From a marine actinobacterium MedAcidi-G2B (GTDB lineage Bacteria; Actinomycetota; Acidimicrobiia; Acidimicrobiales; MedAcidi-G1), in contig JUEO01000012.1 of assembly GCA_000817115.1 (NCBI GenBank), positions 1-36,163 of the forward strand: a stretch of DNA of 36,163 nucleotides, read 5' to 3'. Positions 1-8,371 of the stretch are shown here, piece by piece. How positions within the stretch are numbered: the stretch's first letter is position 1; every line of letters starts with the position of its first letter. The translations under genes and the position numbers were made by a program. The notes below the pieces were generated by a model, which saw only the letters and a list, made by a program, of their open reading frames with translations, ran no database searches and had not been told where the DNA came from.

Positions 1-86
1 CCCCCACCTATAGATACGGTTCCGTGAGGTAATCGTTCCAGCAAACCGCTTAACAATCCCTTTTTAAGGATTTGCTTTTGTGCCAT
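1..86 (-). CDS. N-terminal fragment, possibly homocysteine S-methyltransferase-like
   Basis: Only the first 28 codons lie in the window; the gene runs off the left edge. It starts at an ATG (84-86 on the complement) two bases after the stop codon of the rhodanese/ThiF gene, so it is almost certainly the next gene of the same operon. The visible peptide has a basic start and then LLERLPHG followed by VSIGG. This resembles the opening of betaine/homocysteine S-methyltransferases (LLERL...G.V.IG.GG), but 28 residues are too few to be sure. That function is a guess; the presence of a coding start is better supported. Confidence 0.5.
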   Translation of the reverse strand, partial: MAQKQILKKGLLSGLLERLPHGTVSIGG

Positions 87-88
87 TT

Positions 89-1270
89 CTAATTTTCCGT
101 TGGGGTTTGGCTCTCTACCTGAGAAGCACAATCCTCGCCTATTTCAGTGATTTCTATCAAATGACGATTCTCCCAAGTGATCTTGTTGTCAGGATCTTTC
201 TTAATCTCGTACTCGTGAAAAGTCATTTCTAACGAATCAAAAACAACTAATCGCCCCGATAAGTTTTCTCCAATATTTAGAATAAGTTTTATAGTTTCCA
301 AAGCTTGTATTGAACCAACGATGCCTGGGAGAACCCCTAACACTCCTGCTTCTGCACAATTTGGGACAATGTTTTCAGAAGGTGTCTCGGGCTGCATATC
401 ACGATAAGTAACACCGTCGCGAGGATCAAAAACTGTTACTTGTCCTTCAAATCGGAAAATTGAACCATGAACTACCGGGATACCAAGTTTTACCGAAGCG
501 TCGTTAAGTAAATAGCGGCTTGGGAAATTATCGGCTCCATCCACCACTACGTCATAGCCCTCAAGAATATCTAAAATATTTTCTGAACTTAGCCGAGCAT
601 CATAAGCCACAACATTTACATCAGGATTAAGTGAATTGATTGTCTCTTTCGCTGAATCAACTTTTCGTGCTCCAACACGTTCAATATTATGGAGTATCTG
701 GCGTTGAAGATTTGATTCATCGACAACATCCATGTCTATAATTCCTAGGGTTCCTATCCCCGCTGCTGCTAAATACATCGCTGCCGGAGATCCAAGGCCA
801 CCTGCTCCTAATAACAATACTTTGGCATCAAGGAGACTGAGTTGTCCTTCTTCGCCCACTTCAGGAAGTTGGAGATGCCGTTGATAACGATTTCGTTGCT
901 CTGGATCAAGTGTGTGAGGCATTTGGCATTCATACCCCATTTGTTTCCATTGGTTGAAACCTCCATCCATGGAAACGACTGTGGAGTATCCCATCTGGTT
1001 AAGCGTTTCGGTTGCAAATACGGATCTAACCCCACTGGCGCACATAACGATTATCGGTTGCCCGTAGTCAGGAATATGATTCTCTATGTTTGACTCCAGT
1101 ATTCCTCTCGGAATATGAAGAGCATTCGGGACGCTTCCTTGTTCATATTCTTCGGGTTCGCGTACATCTAGAATCATGTAGCCCTGTGAAATCAGTGCTA
1201 TTGATCCGGGGGCGTCTGTTTCCTGAATCCGGCTTTTTGCTTCACTTAATATTTGATGAAACGAAGACAT
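89..1270 (-). CDS. Rhodanese-ThiF/MoeB fusion, sulfur-carrier adenylyltransferase (MoeZ-like)
   Basis: This 393-residue protein has a rhodanese domain first (about residues 20-115, active-site loop CASGVR with Cys77). A ThiF/MoeB E1-like domain follows (about 125-360): ATP-binding GAGGLG at 155-160, DGADNF at 244-249, and the conserved Cys305 in NCAEAGV. E1 enzymes of this family adenylate the C-terminal Gly of small sulfur-carrier proteins (MoaD, ThiS, CysO type), and the rhodanese part supplies persulfide sulfur. The two CxxC zinc pairs of E. coli MoeB are absent (YRDM and DPDN stand in their places), as in mycobacterial MoeZ. Unlike MoeZ and MOCS3, the rhodanese is N-terminal rather than C-terminal. 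It starts 9 bases after the sirtuin stop. Which sulfur carrier it serves cannot be told from this window. Confidence 0.85.
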   Translation of the reverse strand: MSSFHQILSEAKSRIQETDAPGSIALISQGYMILDVREPEEYEQGSVPNALHIPRGILESNIENHIPDYGQPIIVMCASGVRSVFATETLNQMGYSTVVSMDGGFNQWKQMGYECQMPHTLDPEQRNRYQRHLQLPEVGEEGQLSLLDAKVLLLGAGGLGSPAAMYLAAAGIGTLGIIDMDVVDESNLQRQILHNIERVGARKVDSAKETINSLNPDVNVVAYDARLSSENILDILEGYDVVVDGADNFPSRYLLNDASVKLGIPVVHGSIFRFEGQVTVFDPRDGVTYRDMQPETPSENIVPNCAEAGVLGVLPGIVGSIQALETIKLILNIGENLSGRLVVFDSLEMTFHEYEIKKDPDNKITWENRHLIEITEIGEDCASQVESQTPTEN

Positions 1271-1279
1271 GCTAAGAGC

Positions 1280-2059
1280 CTAATTTCTCAATGAAGCGTT
1301 CTGGTTATTCAGAATTGTTGGGAGAGTTTCGCTAATTGATCCAATAACAACGACATCGGCATAAATATCCATTTTCGTTGGTTCTCCATTAACAATCACA
1401 ACTTTTACGTCTCGCATCACCGCTCCGGGGACTACTTCGGCAACAGGAAAAACTTGGAGGCTGGTTCCTACAGTTATGAGAAGGTCACAAGCGTTGAGAG
1501 CTTCAGCCATCTTTTTTAAATCTTCCGGTATAAGCCCCTGCCCAAAAAGGATTGTGGCTGCTTTAATCAGGCCGCCGCACTCGCATCGTGGGTCTTCTTC
1601 ACCTTCTCGCACTCTTTGAAGAACTGGTTCAATGCTGTCACGCCATTCGCAAGACAAGCAGACTGCTTCATGCACATTTCCGTGAATTTCGACAATTTTT
1701 TCTGAGTCTGTACCTGCCATTTGGTGAAGACCATCAACGTTCTGTGTGATAAGAGTATGAAGTTTGTCTTCGTTCTCGAGTTCCAAAAGAGATATGTGAC
1801 CCTTATTAGGTTTGATATCAGGCCAGAGTTCTCCACCTGCTCGGAGTTTCCAGTTATTTATGCGAATCTCTGGGTCACTTAGGTAATAGTCGATATGCGA
1901 TGCTTTTTCAGCTTCCGGATGCTTTGTCCAAACGCCTTCGGGGCCTCGAAAATCAGGTATTCCACTATCTGTGGAGATCCCTGCTCCAGTTAAGACTAAA
2001 ACCTTTTTTGCTTCAGCAACCAGCAATGCTGCTTCCGTGACCGCATCATTTTCCTGCAT
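1280..2059 (-). CDS. cobB: NAD-dependent protein deacylase, Sir2 family
   Basis: Sirtuins remove acyl groups from lysine side chains using NAD+, giving nicotinamide and O-acyl-ADP-ribose. All core motifs are visible in 259 residues: GAGIS at 25-29, GIPDFRG at 33-39, TQNVDGLH at 105-112, catalytic His126 in EIHG, four zinc cysteines (134, 137, 159, 161), and GTS at 198-200. The Tyr/Arg pair of class III desuccinylases is not obvious after GIPDFRG (GPEGVWTKHPEAEKAS), so general deacetylase activity is more likely. The second zinc pair is CEC, closer together than the usual CxxC. The gene starts 8 bases after the pepA stop, inside the minus-strand operon. Confidence 0.92.
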   Translation of the reverse strand: MQENDAVTEAALLVAEAKKVLVLTGAGISTDSGIPDFRGPEGVWTKHPEAEKASHIDYYLSDPEIRINNWKLRAGGELWPDIKPNKGHISLLELENEDKLHTLITQNVDGLHQMAGTDSEKIVEIHGNVHEAVCLSCEWRDSIEPVLQRVREGEEDPRCECGGLIKAATILFGQGLIPEDLKKMAEALNACDLLITVGTSLQVFPVAEVVPGAVMRDVKVVIVNGEPTKMDIYADVVVIGSISETLPTILNNQNASLRN

Positions 2060-2067
2060 AAATATTT

Positions 2068-3525
2068 CTAATTTCCTTCAGGCTCTGGTTTCTTAAATCC
2101 CTGTGCAAGATCAATTAATAAACGTACGCCGAAACCTGTACCTCCCTTTGTTCTCTCTTCTTCCGAAGAGTTTGAAAAAGCTGGGCCCGCTATATCAAGA
2201 TGTGCCCAAGGGATTCCCTCTCCGACAAATTCACTAAGAATAAGTCCAGCAGTAAGGGTTCCCCCATAAGATCCACCAATGTTTTGCATATCTGCTACTG
2301 ATGAATCACACATCCGTCGATAATCGGCAGGGAGAGGAAGTCTCCAAACACGATCTCCTGAAGTCTTTGAAGCTGTTTCTACTTGACTTAAGAAACCGTC
2401 ATTATGTCCCATGAGTCCGGCAATACTTGGTCCCAACGCAACCATACAAGCGCCAGTTAGTGTTGCTAAGTCCACCATTGCATCTGGTTTGGCTTCAGAA
2501 GCCAAAGACAGAGCATCCGCTAAAATCAGTCTTCCCTCAGCATCTGTATTCAAGACTTCGATAGTTTTTCCATTACGGATAGTTAAAACGTCACCTGGGC
2601 GTGTGGCATCGCCACCAAGCATGTTGTCTGTCATAGGTATGTAACCCTTGACTTTGCATTTTGGTTTAAGAGCAGGAAATGCAGACATGGCACCAATTAC
2701 TGCCGCGGCACCTCCCATATCCATTTTCATGTCCATCATTCCTTGAGCAGGCTTTATAGATAGACCTCCAGCATCAAATGTTATGCCTTTGCCAACAAAG
2801 GCGAGAGTTCCAGTTGGTTTTCCTTTAGGCGTGTAAGTGAGTTCTACAAATCGTGGCGGATTAGTTGATCCTCTGTTTACGCCTAAGAGACCGCCAAGTC
2901 GTGCACGTTTTATGGCTGCTTCATCCATGACTTTCACAGTGATCCCTTTGTCTTTGGCGACACGACTAATTTTGTTAGCAAATTTTGACGGGGTTAAGGA
3001 TCCACCTGGTTCATTTACTAAATCTCTAGCAAGAGAAACACCTTCGAGCACTGCGACTGCTTCTTCAACCGCTTCTTTTGACTTGTTTGAAGTCGAGCCT
3101 GTAAGTATGACTTTGGATATTTTTGCATCAGTTTTTTTTGTTTTGTAGCCAAATTGGTAAGAAGCTAGTCCGATACCTTCAACTACAGCGCGTGTAGCTT
3201 CATTTATCGGTAAACCAGATATATGCGGAAGGTCACAAGAGATTGTCTTATATTGACTAGTCGCTCGCGCCAAAGCAGCCGCTGCTATTCGTAATTCATT
3301 CGCGTCAAGTTGGTCTTCGGGCCCGAGTCCAACAATGGCTGTGACTTGTTTTCCTTGGGGCAGCAATTGGATTTGACCAACTTTTGCATCGAAATTGAGG
3401 GTTTCCAAATCTGTGGTGAACTCTGTTCGGCATGAAGGGTCTTCAAATCCCTCTACTGTGACGCCGTAAGCCACGACAGATGAGGATGTGGGAGCTTTTC
3501 TAGCGGTGATAAAAGTAATATCCAT
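2068..3525 (-). CDS. pepA: Leucyl aminopeptidase, family M17 (PepA)
   Basis: This cytosolic two-metal aminopeptidase releases N-terminal residues from peptides. At 485 residues it has the normal family length, with a variable N-terminal domain (about 1-165) and a catalytic domain. The M17 signature NTDAEGRL is at 326-333. Metal-ligand and catalytic positions fit: Lys246 and Asp251 (GKGITFDAGG), Asp269 (KMDMGGA), Asp328 and Glu330. LVNEPGG at 169-175 is also typical. The start is supported by AAGGA seven bases upstream of the ATG. It lies between the adenosyltransferase gene (22-base gap) and the sirtuin gene (8-base gap), in an apparent operon. Confidence 0.95.
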   Translation of the reverse strand: MDITFITARKAPTSSSVVAYGVTVEGFEDPSCRTEFTTDLETLNFDAKVGQIQLLPQGKQVTAIVGLGPEDQLDANELRIAAAALARATSQYKTISCDLPHISGLPINEATRAVVEGIGLASYQFGYKTKKTDAKISKVILTGSTSNKSKEAVEEAVAVLEGVSLARDLVNEPGGSLTPSKFANKISRVAKDKGITVKVMDEAAIKRARLGGLLGVNRGSTNPPRFVELTYTPKGKPTGTLAFVGKGITFDAGGLSIKPAQGMMDMKMDMGGAAAVIGAMSAFPALKPKCKVKGYIPMTDNMLGGDATRPGDVLTIRNGKTIEVLNTDAEGRLILADALSLASEAKPDAMVDLATLTGACMVALGPSIAGLMGHNDGFLSQVETASKTSGDRVWRLPLPADYRRMCDSSVADMQNIGGSYGGTLTAGLILSEFVGEGIPWAHLDIAGPAFSNSSEEERTKGGTGFGVRLLIDLAQGFKKPEPEGN

Positions 3526-3547
3526 TTTTTTTCCTTAGGTTTAATAT

Positions 3548-4090
3548 TTAGTCTGAAGATCTGATTGAACGTGAGGCGATTGATGTTTCTTCCTGCCAGC
3601 GAGCCATTACCCAAAGTAAATCAGCTAAGCGATTTAAGTAAGGAAGTATTTGAGAATCTTCTGCAACTACCTTTAAAACAGCTCGTTCCGCTCGACGAGT
3701 CACGGCACGAGCGAGATCTAAGCGTGCAGAAATCTCACTGCCTCCTGGGATAACAAACTCTGTTGGTGGTTCGTACTTTTCGGTTACCTCATCAATTAGT
3801 TTTTCTAGGTGTTCAACTTGTGAAGAGGTGACTCGGTTGCCAGCGTCATCTAATTTCTGCATGTGCCCAGGAGCACAAGCTAACTCTGCCATAACTATCC
3901 AAAGTTCGCTTTCAATTACAAGGAGAATTTCTGCTACTTCAGGAGTGGCCGCGGCGCGTGCAAGTCCTATTGCTGATTGGGCTTCGTCAACGTCTCCGTA
4001 GGCCGCGGGTTGCGGACTGTCTTTAGAAACTCGTTGCCCATAAAGCAATCCTGTTGTTCCATCATCGCCGTGTCTTGTATAGATTTTCAT
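3548..4090 (-). CDS. pduO: PduO-type ATP:cob(I)alamin adenosyltransferase
   Basis: The enzyme transfers the 5'-deoxyadenosyl group of ATP to cob(I)alamin, giving adenosylcobalamin, the cofactor of enzymes such as methylmalonyl-CoA mutase and B12-dependent ribonucleotide reductase. The N-terminal ATP loop TRHGDDGTTGL is at 5-15. The Arg-rich helix with RRAER is at 132-136, and YLNRLADLLWVMAR at 151-164 is the standard C-terminal helix. The 180-residue length fits single-domain PduO proteins. No clear ribosome binding site precedes the ATG. Instead a TAGAAT box lies 8 nt upstream, suggesting leaderless transcription of the downstream operon. Confidence 0.93.
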   Translation of the reverse strand: MKIYTRHGDDGTTGLLYGQRVSKDSPQPAAYGDVDEAQSAIGLARAAATPEVAEILLVIESELWIVMAELACAPGHMQKLDDAGNRVTSSQVEHLEKLIDEVTEKYEPPTEFVIPGGSEISARLDLARAVTRRAERAVLKVVAEDSQILPYLNRLADLLWVMARWQEETSIASRSIRSSD

Positions 4091-4098
4091 AAGTACTG

Positions 4099-4104
4099 AT
4101 TCTA
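4099..4104 (-). promoter_or_regulatory. Putative -10 box (TAGAAT) for the pduO-pepA-cobB operon
   Basis: On the minus strand TAGAAT ends 8 nt before the adenosyltransferase ATG, and there is no Shine-Dalgarno sequence between them. This placement is what a leaderless or nearly leaderless actinobacterial transcript would need. No convincing -35 box was seen. Confidence 0.4.
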
Positions 4105-4125
4105 CTTTGCTTCAACTCAAGCACC

Positions 4126-7100
4126 TTAGTGGTGCGCTAAAGCTTGGATCCAAACGGTTTCAGGGATCTCCGCCGGACTTGACGCTCTGCCAAAAACTCC
4201 TATCGCTGCCTCATCAAAATTTATTCCTCTTTTACTTGAAGGAAGGTCTCTTGCTACCTGGGGCAGAATCTGACCAGATTCAATTAGTCGAATCAAGCTG
4301 GTCACTAGGTTTTCCTGGGCGCCCTGACCTAAGGAGTCGCTCCACTCCAACATTGCAAAGGAGTCTATGGACCTGAAAGAAATCCAAGCGTCACCAGTAT
4401 CACCTGTATAAGTAGGCATGTTTGTAGATATTTCAGTTGTTTCTTCCCAACCATCTGATGCTGTTCCCCACCAATAAGGCCAGCGGCCATCCTTCGGTAG
4501 CCCTCCTCCTTCAGGTTTGATTATTTGCAAATAGAAGTAGGAAAGAATTTCTTCTGCTGCTGTGACAGTATCGGAATCTATTTGAAATCTTTCTTGGAGT
4601 TTAAGTATCCCTAAAGCCCATTCGTTTTGGTGGTTGTAAGGAACGTTTAAGCCGTCAAAATAGAAGGCGCTATCCTTTGGCCACTTTAAGTAACTTGTTC
4701 CTGCTTGAAGCCAGCCTGGTATTTCTTCTTCGGCGATCACTTCTATATGGTTTTCAAGAGTCGATGAGCTCTCTGCTACTTCTTTTATACAGCCAATGCT
4801 GTTTTCTATGTTTGGTACATAATTAACAAGCCGCTCATACAGAAGAGCAATTCGAGAAGTTTGAACAGCAAATGTTGCTGGCTCTCTATTTATGGTGAAA
4901 GGAAGGCTTTCATAGCCATCAATACAAAGAATTTGGTTCAATGCTTGAATTTCGAGTGTGAGCCGTTGCCATAAAGACTCCAAGAATTTTTCATCCAACA
5001 AAATAGGGTTATCAACTGTTCTTATTGTTCCATCTAGGAGATCTAAAAAGGCATTGAGGTAATAGATCTGACTCCAAGAGATTCTCCCCTCACGATTGTT
5101 TACTCCAAATTCAAGAAGGCCATTTGCTTGTCCATTTAGTATCTCAAATCGAAGAAAGCTACTTAAAGCTGTCTCGCCTGAATCTTGCCAGACAAAAGTT
5201 TTCTGCACGTCGTCGTAACGAAGATTAAACGGGGCGCCTTGTGTCTCAATTTGAGTCCATTCAAAACCAGACTCATCTATAGTTGCCAGTTGAAAACCGC
5301 CTTCTCTGTCGGGCCATCTTTCTTCAAAATAGTCATTTGATTCACAGAGCACGCCAATAGTCGAGTCGAATCCTCGCTTGGTTTCTAAAATTTTGCTACA
5401 TCCGTCAAGCCGGTTCTCAACAATCTCTCCATTAATTAAAGTTGCATGGAGCGTTCCTGCAAATATTTCTAAATTCCCTGATGAATTCACATGCAAAGAA
5501 ACTGGAGGTTCCATTTCATAGGTGTGGCCCGCCTCTGGCTGAAAAGAAGGCAAGGCTACTTGAGTGAGGAATTCAAGATTTTCTTGTGAGTAAATGAGAA
5601 GTCGATTTTCTAAAGCTGCGTTGTCATATACGACGATGTACAAATGGTCTTTGTCTTTTGTTAAGCCACGAAATATCAGGCTTAGATCATCTTCCTGGCC
5701 CGGTAAAGTTGTAGTTTCTAAAAGACCAGTTGAATCCCAAGAAATTAATTTAAGAGAACTTGACGGCCAATGCCGGACTATTGCTAATAAGTGGCTGTCG
5801 GTTTGAACTAAATCAACTGGTATTCCTTCTCCTATGAGAGAGTATTTATTTTCCTCTATTTCTATGAATGAATTGTGAGAACTTGCCTCTACTGAGATGT
5901 CGATGGGTTTTTGTGAAGAATTCCCAATTGAAACAAATGGAATAGTTTCTGAACTCTCTGAAAAGAGATCAAATGAATACCCACATGGAGAGTTCACTTG
6001 ACCGAGGTAGAAGTAGGCCATGTACTCATGTATCTCAGGATTGGAAACGTTATCTAGATTCACATATCGGGGGTATTTCAAATAATGCGCTCCGTCTTGT
6101 CGATAACTTAAACCATCGCTGCAAGCGGCTTCATGGAGTGTTTCAAGTTCTGCTCCTGGTTCTCCAGAGAGGTAAAGACTCCAACCCACGTCATAAAGTC
6201 GGGGGGTTCGCCATTCTTGTTTAGTTAGTTCATGTAAGCGCCACCTGGGCCACCCCAAAAGTTCATGTGGGGTCAGACCTTGTGATTGAAAAGTTGTTAA
6301 ATGTTTTAGTACCTGTTCTTGATCGAATTGAGAAGATAGTAGTCCTCCGTTAGAAATGTAGGAGAGAATTCCATCAACGATGTATCCGGCATGCGTTAGG
6401 TCATTGGGTGTTGTTTCTTGTGAAGAGTAACTCCAGTACCATCCTGATTCAACATTTTGTGGCACCTCAAGAAAGTCAAGGTCTTTGGGGTAGTTGTCTT
6501 GGTCATAACCATTAAATGACAGTAGTTCTTGCAAGTTTGTGTTCGCATTGAGTGCTAACTCTTCAAGGCTTTGTTCTGGTTGGAGACGTAGTCTCAGTTG
6601 GATCTGTTCCTGCTGGTGGTGGTCAAGCAGTGACTGCATGACTTGATCTGCTACTTCTTTATATTTCACTTGGTTTGTTTGACTGAGCAATGAAAATCTC
6701 TGCATTTGGCCGGCGAGCATCGCTGAAGCGTTAAACACATCCAGTTGGTTGTCGTATGGACTTAGAGAGTAAGCAAGCTGACCTAGCGGTGTGAACGAAT
6801 CCGATTGGACCCATTCTTGAAGAGATTGTTCTACAACTTCGTAAACCCTGTCTTTAACTTCTGCAGAGCTTACTTCTGCCCAATCAAGTAATGCTTTAAT
6901 CACTAAACCTGTAGATATTGAGTAAACAGTGTTTGGCTCGTTTTGCGTGCCGTCACCAAATGCGTCCCAAGCAAATGGCAAGCCCCATCCAAATTTTCCT
7001 GAGGGATATTTGTTGGGCCAATCTAAAAGATGGTTTCCTACTGCATCCATGAATTCTCGATCATGAGTCATCACTGATTTCAGACAGCTTGTTTCTGCTA

Positions 7101-7686
7101 AGAGGATTGCCGCTGAAGACTTAGGGATGTCTGCAGTTACAAAATCTTCATAGTCTGCAATGCCAACAAGAGATTGGGTTAGTTCCTCCCGTAGATCCGC
7201 TATGACTCCTCCGGGGGCTTCGCAAGAAGAAATGGCTGGTGTGGCTGAACTATAGATTTTTTCGCCAGTAGCGCTTGTAAGAGATATCCGGAATAAATGT
7301 TGTTTTGCTTCTGGAATATCTTTGACTTTTATCGCTTCTTGGCCGCTTCGAAGATAGTTTTCTTGTTCTCCAGATATTTCATTCCATGTTTCACCTTCGT
7401 CTAGAGACACCTCTATGAGTCTTGAAGTTTTCAGGGGCATCAAGTCCTCCAATATTGTCAGTCGTAAATAAAAGGTGTTTTTGACTTTTACTGGCAATAT
7501 TTGAAGAGAGTCAGCGGAAGTTGGTTCTTCTGGTGGACTAATAATGGGTGGTTCTACAGTAACGGTTGTTGGGCTTTGGTTTTGGTTCACGAGCTGATTG
7601 TCGTCTACGGAAGAGCATCCTGATACAAAGAGGGCAGCAGAAAGAAGATAAATCCAAGTTGAGACCTGTTTGACTCTATTTATCAT
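4126..7686 (-). CDS. Very large lipoprotein with two helical-toroid-like regions, function unknown
   Basis: The chosen ATG (7684-7686) gives a 1186-residue protein opening with a good lipoprotein signal peptide: MINRVKQ, a hydrophobic stretch, then the lipobox VSGC with Cys24. A TTG six codons earlier (7704) is possible but would only lengthen the basic head. About residues 150-570 are rich in W, Y and paired helices, with WGLPFAWDAFGDG and DLTHAGYIVDGIL, like the alpha/alpha toroid of uronyl epimerases, polysaccharide lyases or glycosidases. About 580-890 looks like beta strands (propeller-like), and 890-1186 again looks toroid-like (WPYWWGT, NHQNEWALG). I do not recognise the family. It is divergent from the uronic-acid cassette at 7802, so action on a uronic-acid surface polymer is an attractive but unproven idea. 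Confidence 0.75.
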   Translation of the reverse strand: MINRVKQVSTWIYLLSAALFVSGCSSVDDNQLVNQNQSPTTVTVEPPIISPPEEPTSADSLQILPVKVKNTFYLRLTILEDLMPLKTSRLIEVSLDEGETWNEISGEQENYLRSGQEAIKVKDIPEAKQHLFRISLTSATGEKIYSSATPAISSCEAPGGVIADLREELTQSLVGIADYEDFVTADIPKSSAAILLAETSCLKSVMTHDREFMDAVGNHLLDWPNKYPSGKFGWGLPFAWDAFGDGTQNEPNTVYSISTGLVIKALLDWAEVSSAEVKDRVYEVVEQSLQEWVQSDSFTPLGQLAYSLSPYDNQLDVFNASAMLAGQMQRFSLLSQTNQVKYKEVADQVMQSLLDHHQQEQIQLRLRLQPEQSLEELALNANTNLQELLSFNGYDQDNYPKDLDFLEVPQNVESGWYWSYSSQETTPNDLTHAGYIVDGILSYISNGGLLSSQFDQEQVLKHLTTFQSQGLTPHELLGWPRWRLHELTKQEWRTPRLYDVGWSLYLSGEPGAELETLHEAACSDGLSYRQDGAHYLKYPRYVNLDNVSNPEIHEYMAYFYLGQVNSPCGYSFDLFSESSETIPFVSIGNSSQKPIDISVEASSHNSFIEIEENKYSLIGEGIPVDLVQTDSHLLAIVRHWPSSSLKLISWDSTGLLETTTLPGQEDDLSLIFRGLTKDKDHLYIVVYDNAALENRLLIYSQENLEFLTQVALPSFQPEAGHTYEMEPPVSLHVNSSGNLEIFAGTLHATLINGEIVENRLDGCSKILETKRGFDSTIGVLCESNDYFEERWPDREGGFQLATIDESGFEWTQIETQGAPFNLRYDDVQKTFVWQDSGETALSSFLRFEILNGQANGLLEFGVNNREGRISWSQIYYLNAFLDLLDGTIRTVDNPILLDEKFLESLWQRLTLEIQALNQILCIDGYESLPFTINREPATFAVQTSRIALLYERLVNYVPNIENSIGCIKEVAESSSTLENHIEVIAEEEIPGWLQAGTSYLKWPKDSAFYFDGLNVPYNHQNEWALGILKLQERFQIDSDTVTAAEEILSYFYLQIIKPEGGGLPKDGRWPYWWGTASDGWEETTEISTNMPTYTGDTGDAWISFRSIDSFAMLEWSDSLGQGAQENLVTSLIRLIESGQILPQVARDLPSSKRGINFDEAAIGVFGRASSPAEIPETVWIQALAHH

Positions 7687-7789
7687 CAGTATTGACGCTA
7701 TCAACTAGGCATTAGTCTGAGTTTCTTAACAATTCGAAGGACTGCGAATCAAGTTTGCTCTTTGAAACTATGACCTCCATTTAGTGCGT

Positions 7790-7795
7790 TATCCT
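7790..7795 (+). promoter_or_regulatory. Putative -10 box (TATCCT) of the wbpDEBA-like operon, leaderless type
   Basis: TATCCT ends exactly 6 nt before the ATG at 7802, and there is no Shine-Dalgarno sequence in the gap. A transcript would start at or next to the A of the ATG. TTGAAA at 7762-7767 is present, but the 22-nt spacing is too long for a standard -35 element. Confidence 0.4.
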
Positions 7796-7801
7796 ATAAC
7801 A

Positions 7802-8359
7802 ATGCCTTTACGTATCGAAGAAAGCGCTGATGTAGATTCACGTGCCACCATTGGCGATGGGACAGTTATCTGGCATCTTGCCCAAATTCGTGAATCAGCT
7901 GAAATAGGTGAAGAATGCATCATTGGAAGAGGCGCTTACATTGACCAAGGGGTCAAATTAGGAAATAACTGCAAAATTCAGAACTATGCCTTGGTGTATG
8001 CCCCCGCTGTACTAGAAGAGGGTGTGTTTGTCGGCCCAGCTGCTGTCTTTACTAATGACCGGTTTCCACGAGCAGTGAATACTGATGGGACATTAAAAAG
8101 TTCTGAGGACTGGGAAACTCAAACGACACTTATTCGCTTTGGTGCTGCTATTGGTGCCCGAAGTGTGTTAATTACAGGTATCACCGTTGGTCGTTGGGCT
8201 ATGGTCGCCGCCGGAGCAGTGGTAACTAAAGATGTGCCCGATTTCGCTTTAGTAGGTGGTACTCCTGCCCGTATCCTTGGATGGGTTGATGAGAGCGGAA
8301 TGAGAATAGATGAAGAAGAGGCTAAACGCCGTTCAGTTAGTCTTGATGAGAAAGATTAA
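7802..8359 (+). CDS. wbpD: WbpD-like UDP-3-amino-GlcNAc-uronate 3-N-acetyltransferase
   Basis: This left-handed beta-helix acyltransferase is built of hexapeptide repeats ([33 protein letters not shown]). It has the family segment [13 protein letters not shown] and the C-terminal [11 protein letters not shown]. In the Wbp pathway the enzyme N-acetylates the 3-amino group of UDP-2-acetamido-3-amino-2,3-dideoxy-glucuronate with acetyl-CoA, giving UDP-GlcNAc(3NAc)A. The ATG at 7802 (185 residues) is preferred over a GTG at 7784 because homologues begin close to this point and the -10 box fits it. The next gene, the matching aminotransferase, starts 12 bases after the stop with AAAGG upstream. 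The assignment depends mainly on the three partner genes that follow. Confidence 0.85.
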   Translation: MPLRIEESADVDSRATIGDGTVIWHLAQIRESAEIGEECIIGRGAYIDQGVKLGNNCKIQNYALVYAPAVLEEGVFVGPAAVFTNDRFPRAVNTDGTLKSSEDWETQTTLIRFGAAIGARSVLITGITVGRWAMVAAGAVVTKDVPDFALVGGTPARILGWVDESGMRIDEEEAKRRSVSLDEKD

Positions 8360-8371
8360 AGGTTACTAAAT

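Noticed and set aside
4126-7704. Longer start (TTG at 7704) for the giant lipoprotein.
   Set aside because: The ATG at 7686 gives a cleaner lipoprotein signal peptide, and the TTG has no ribosome binding site.
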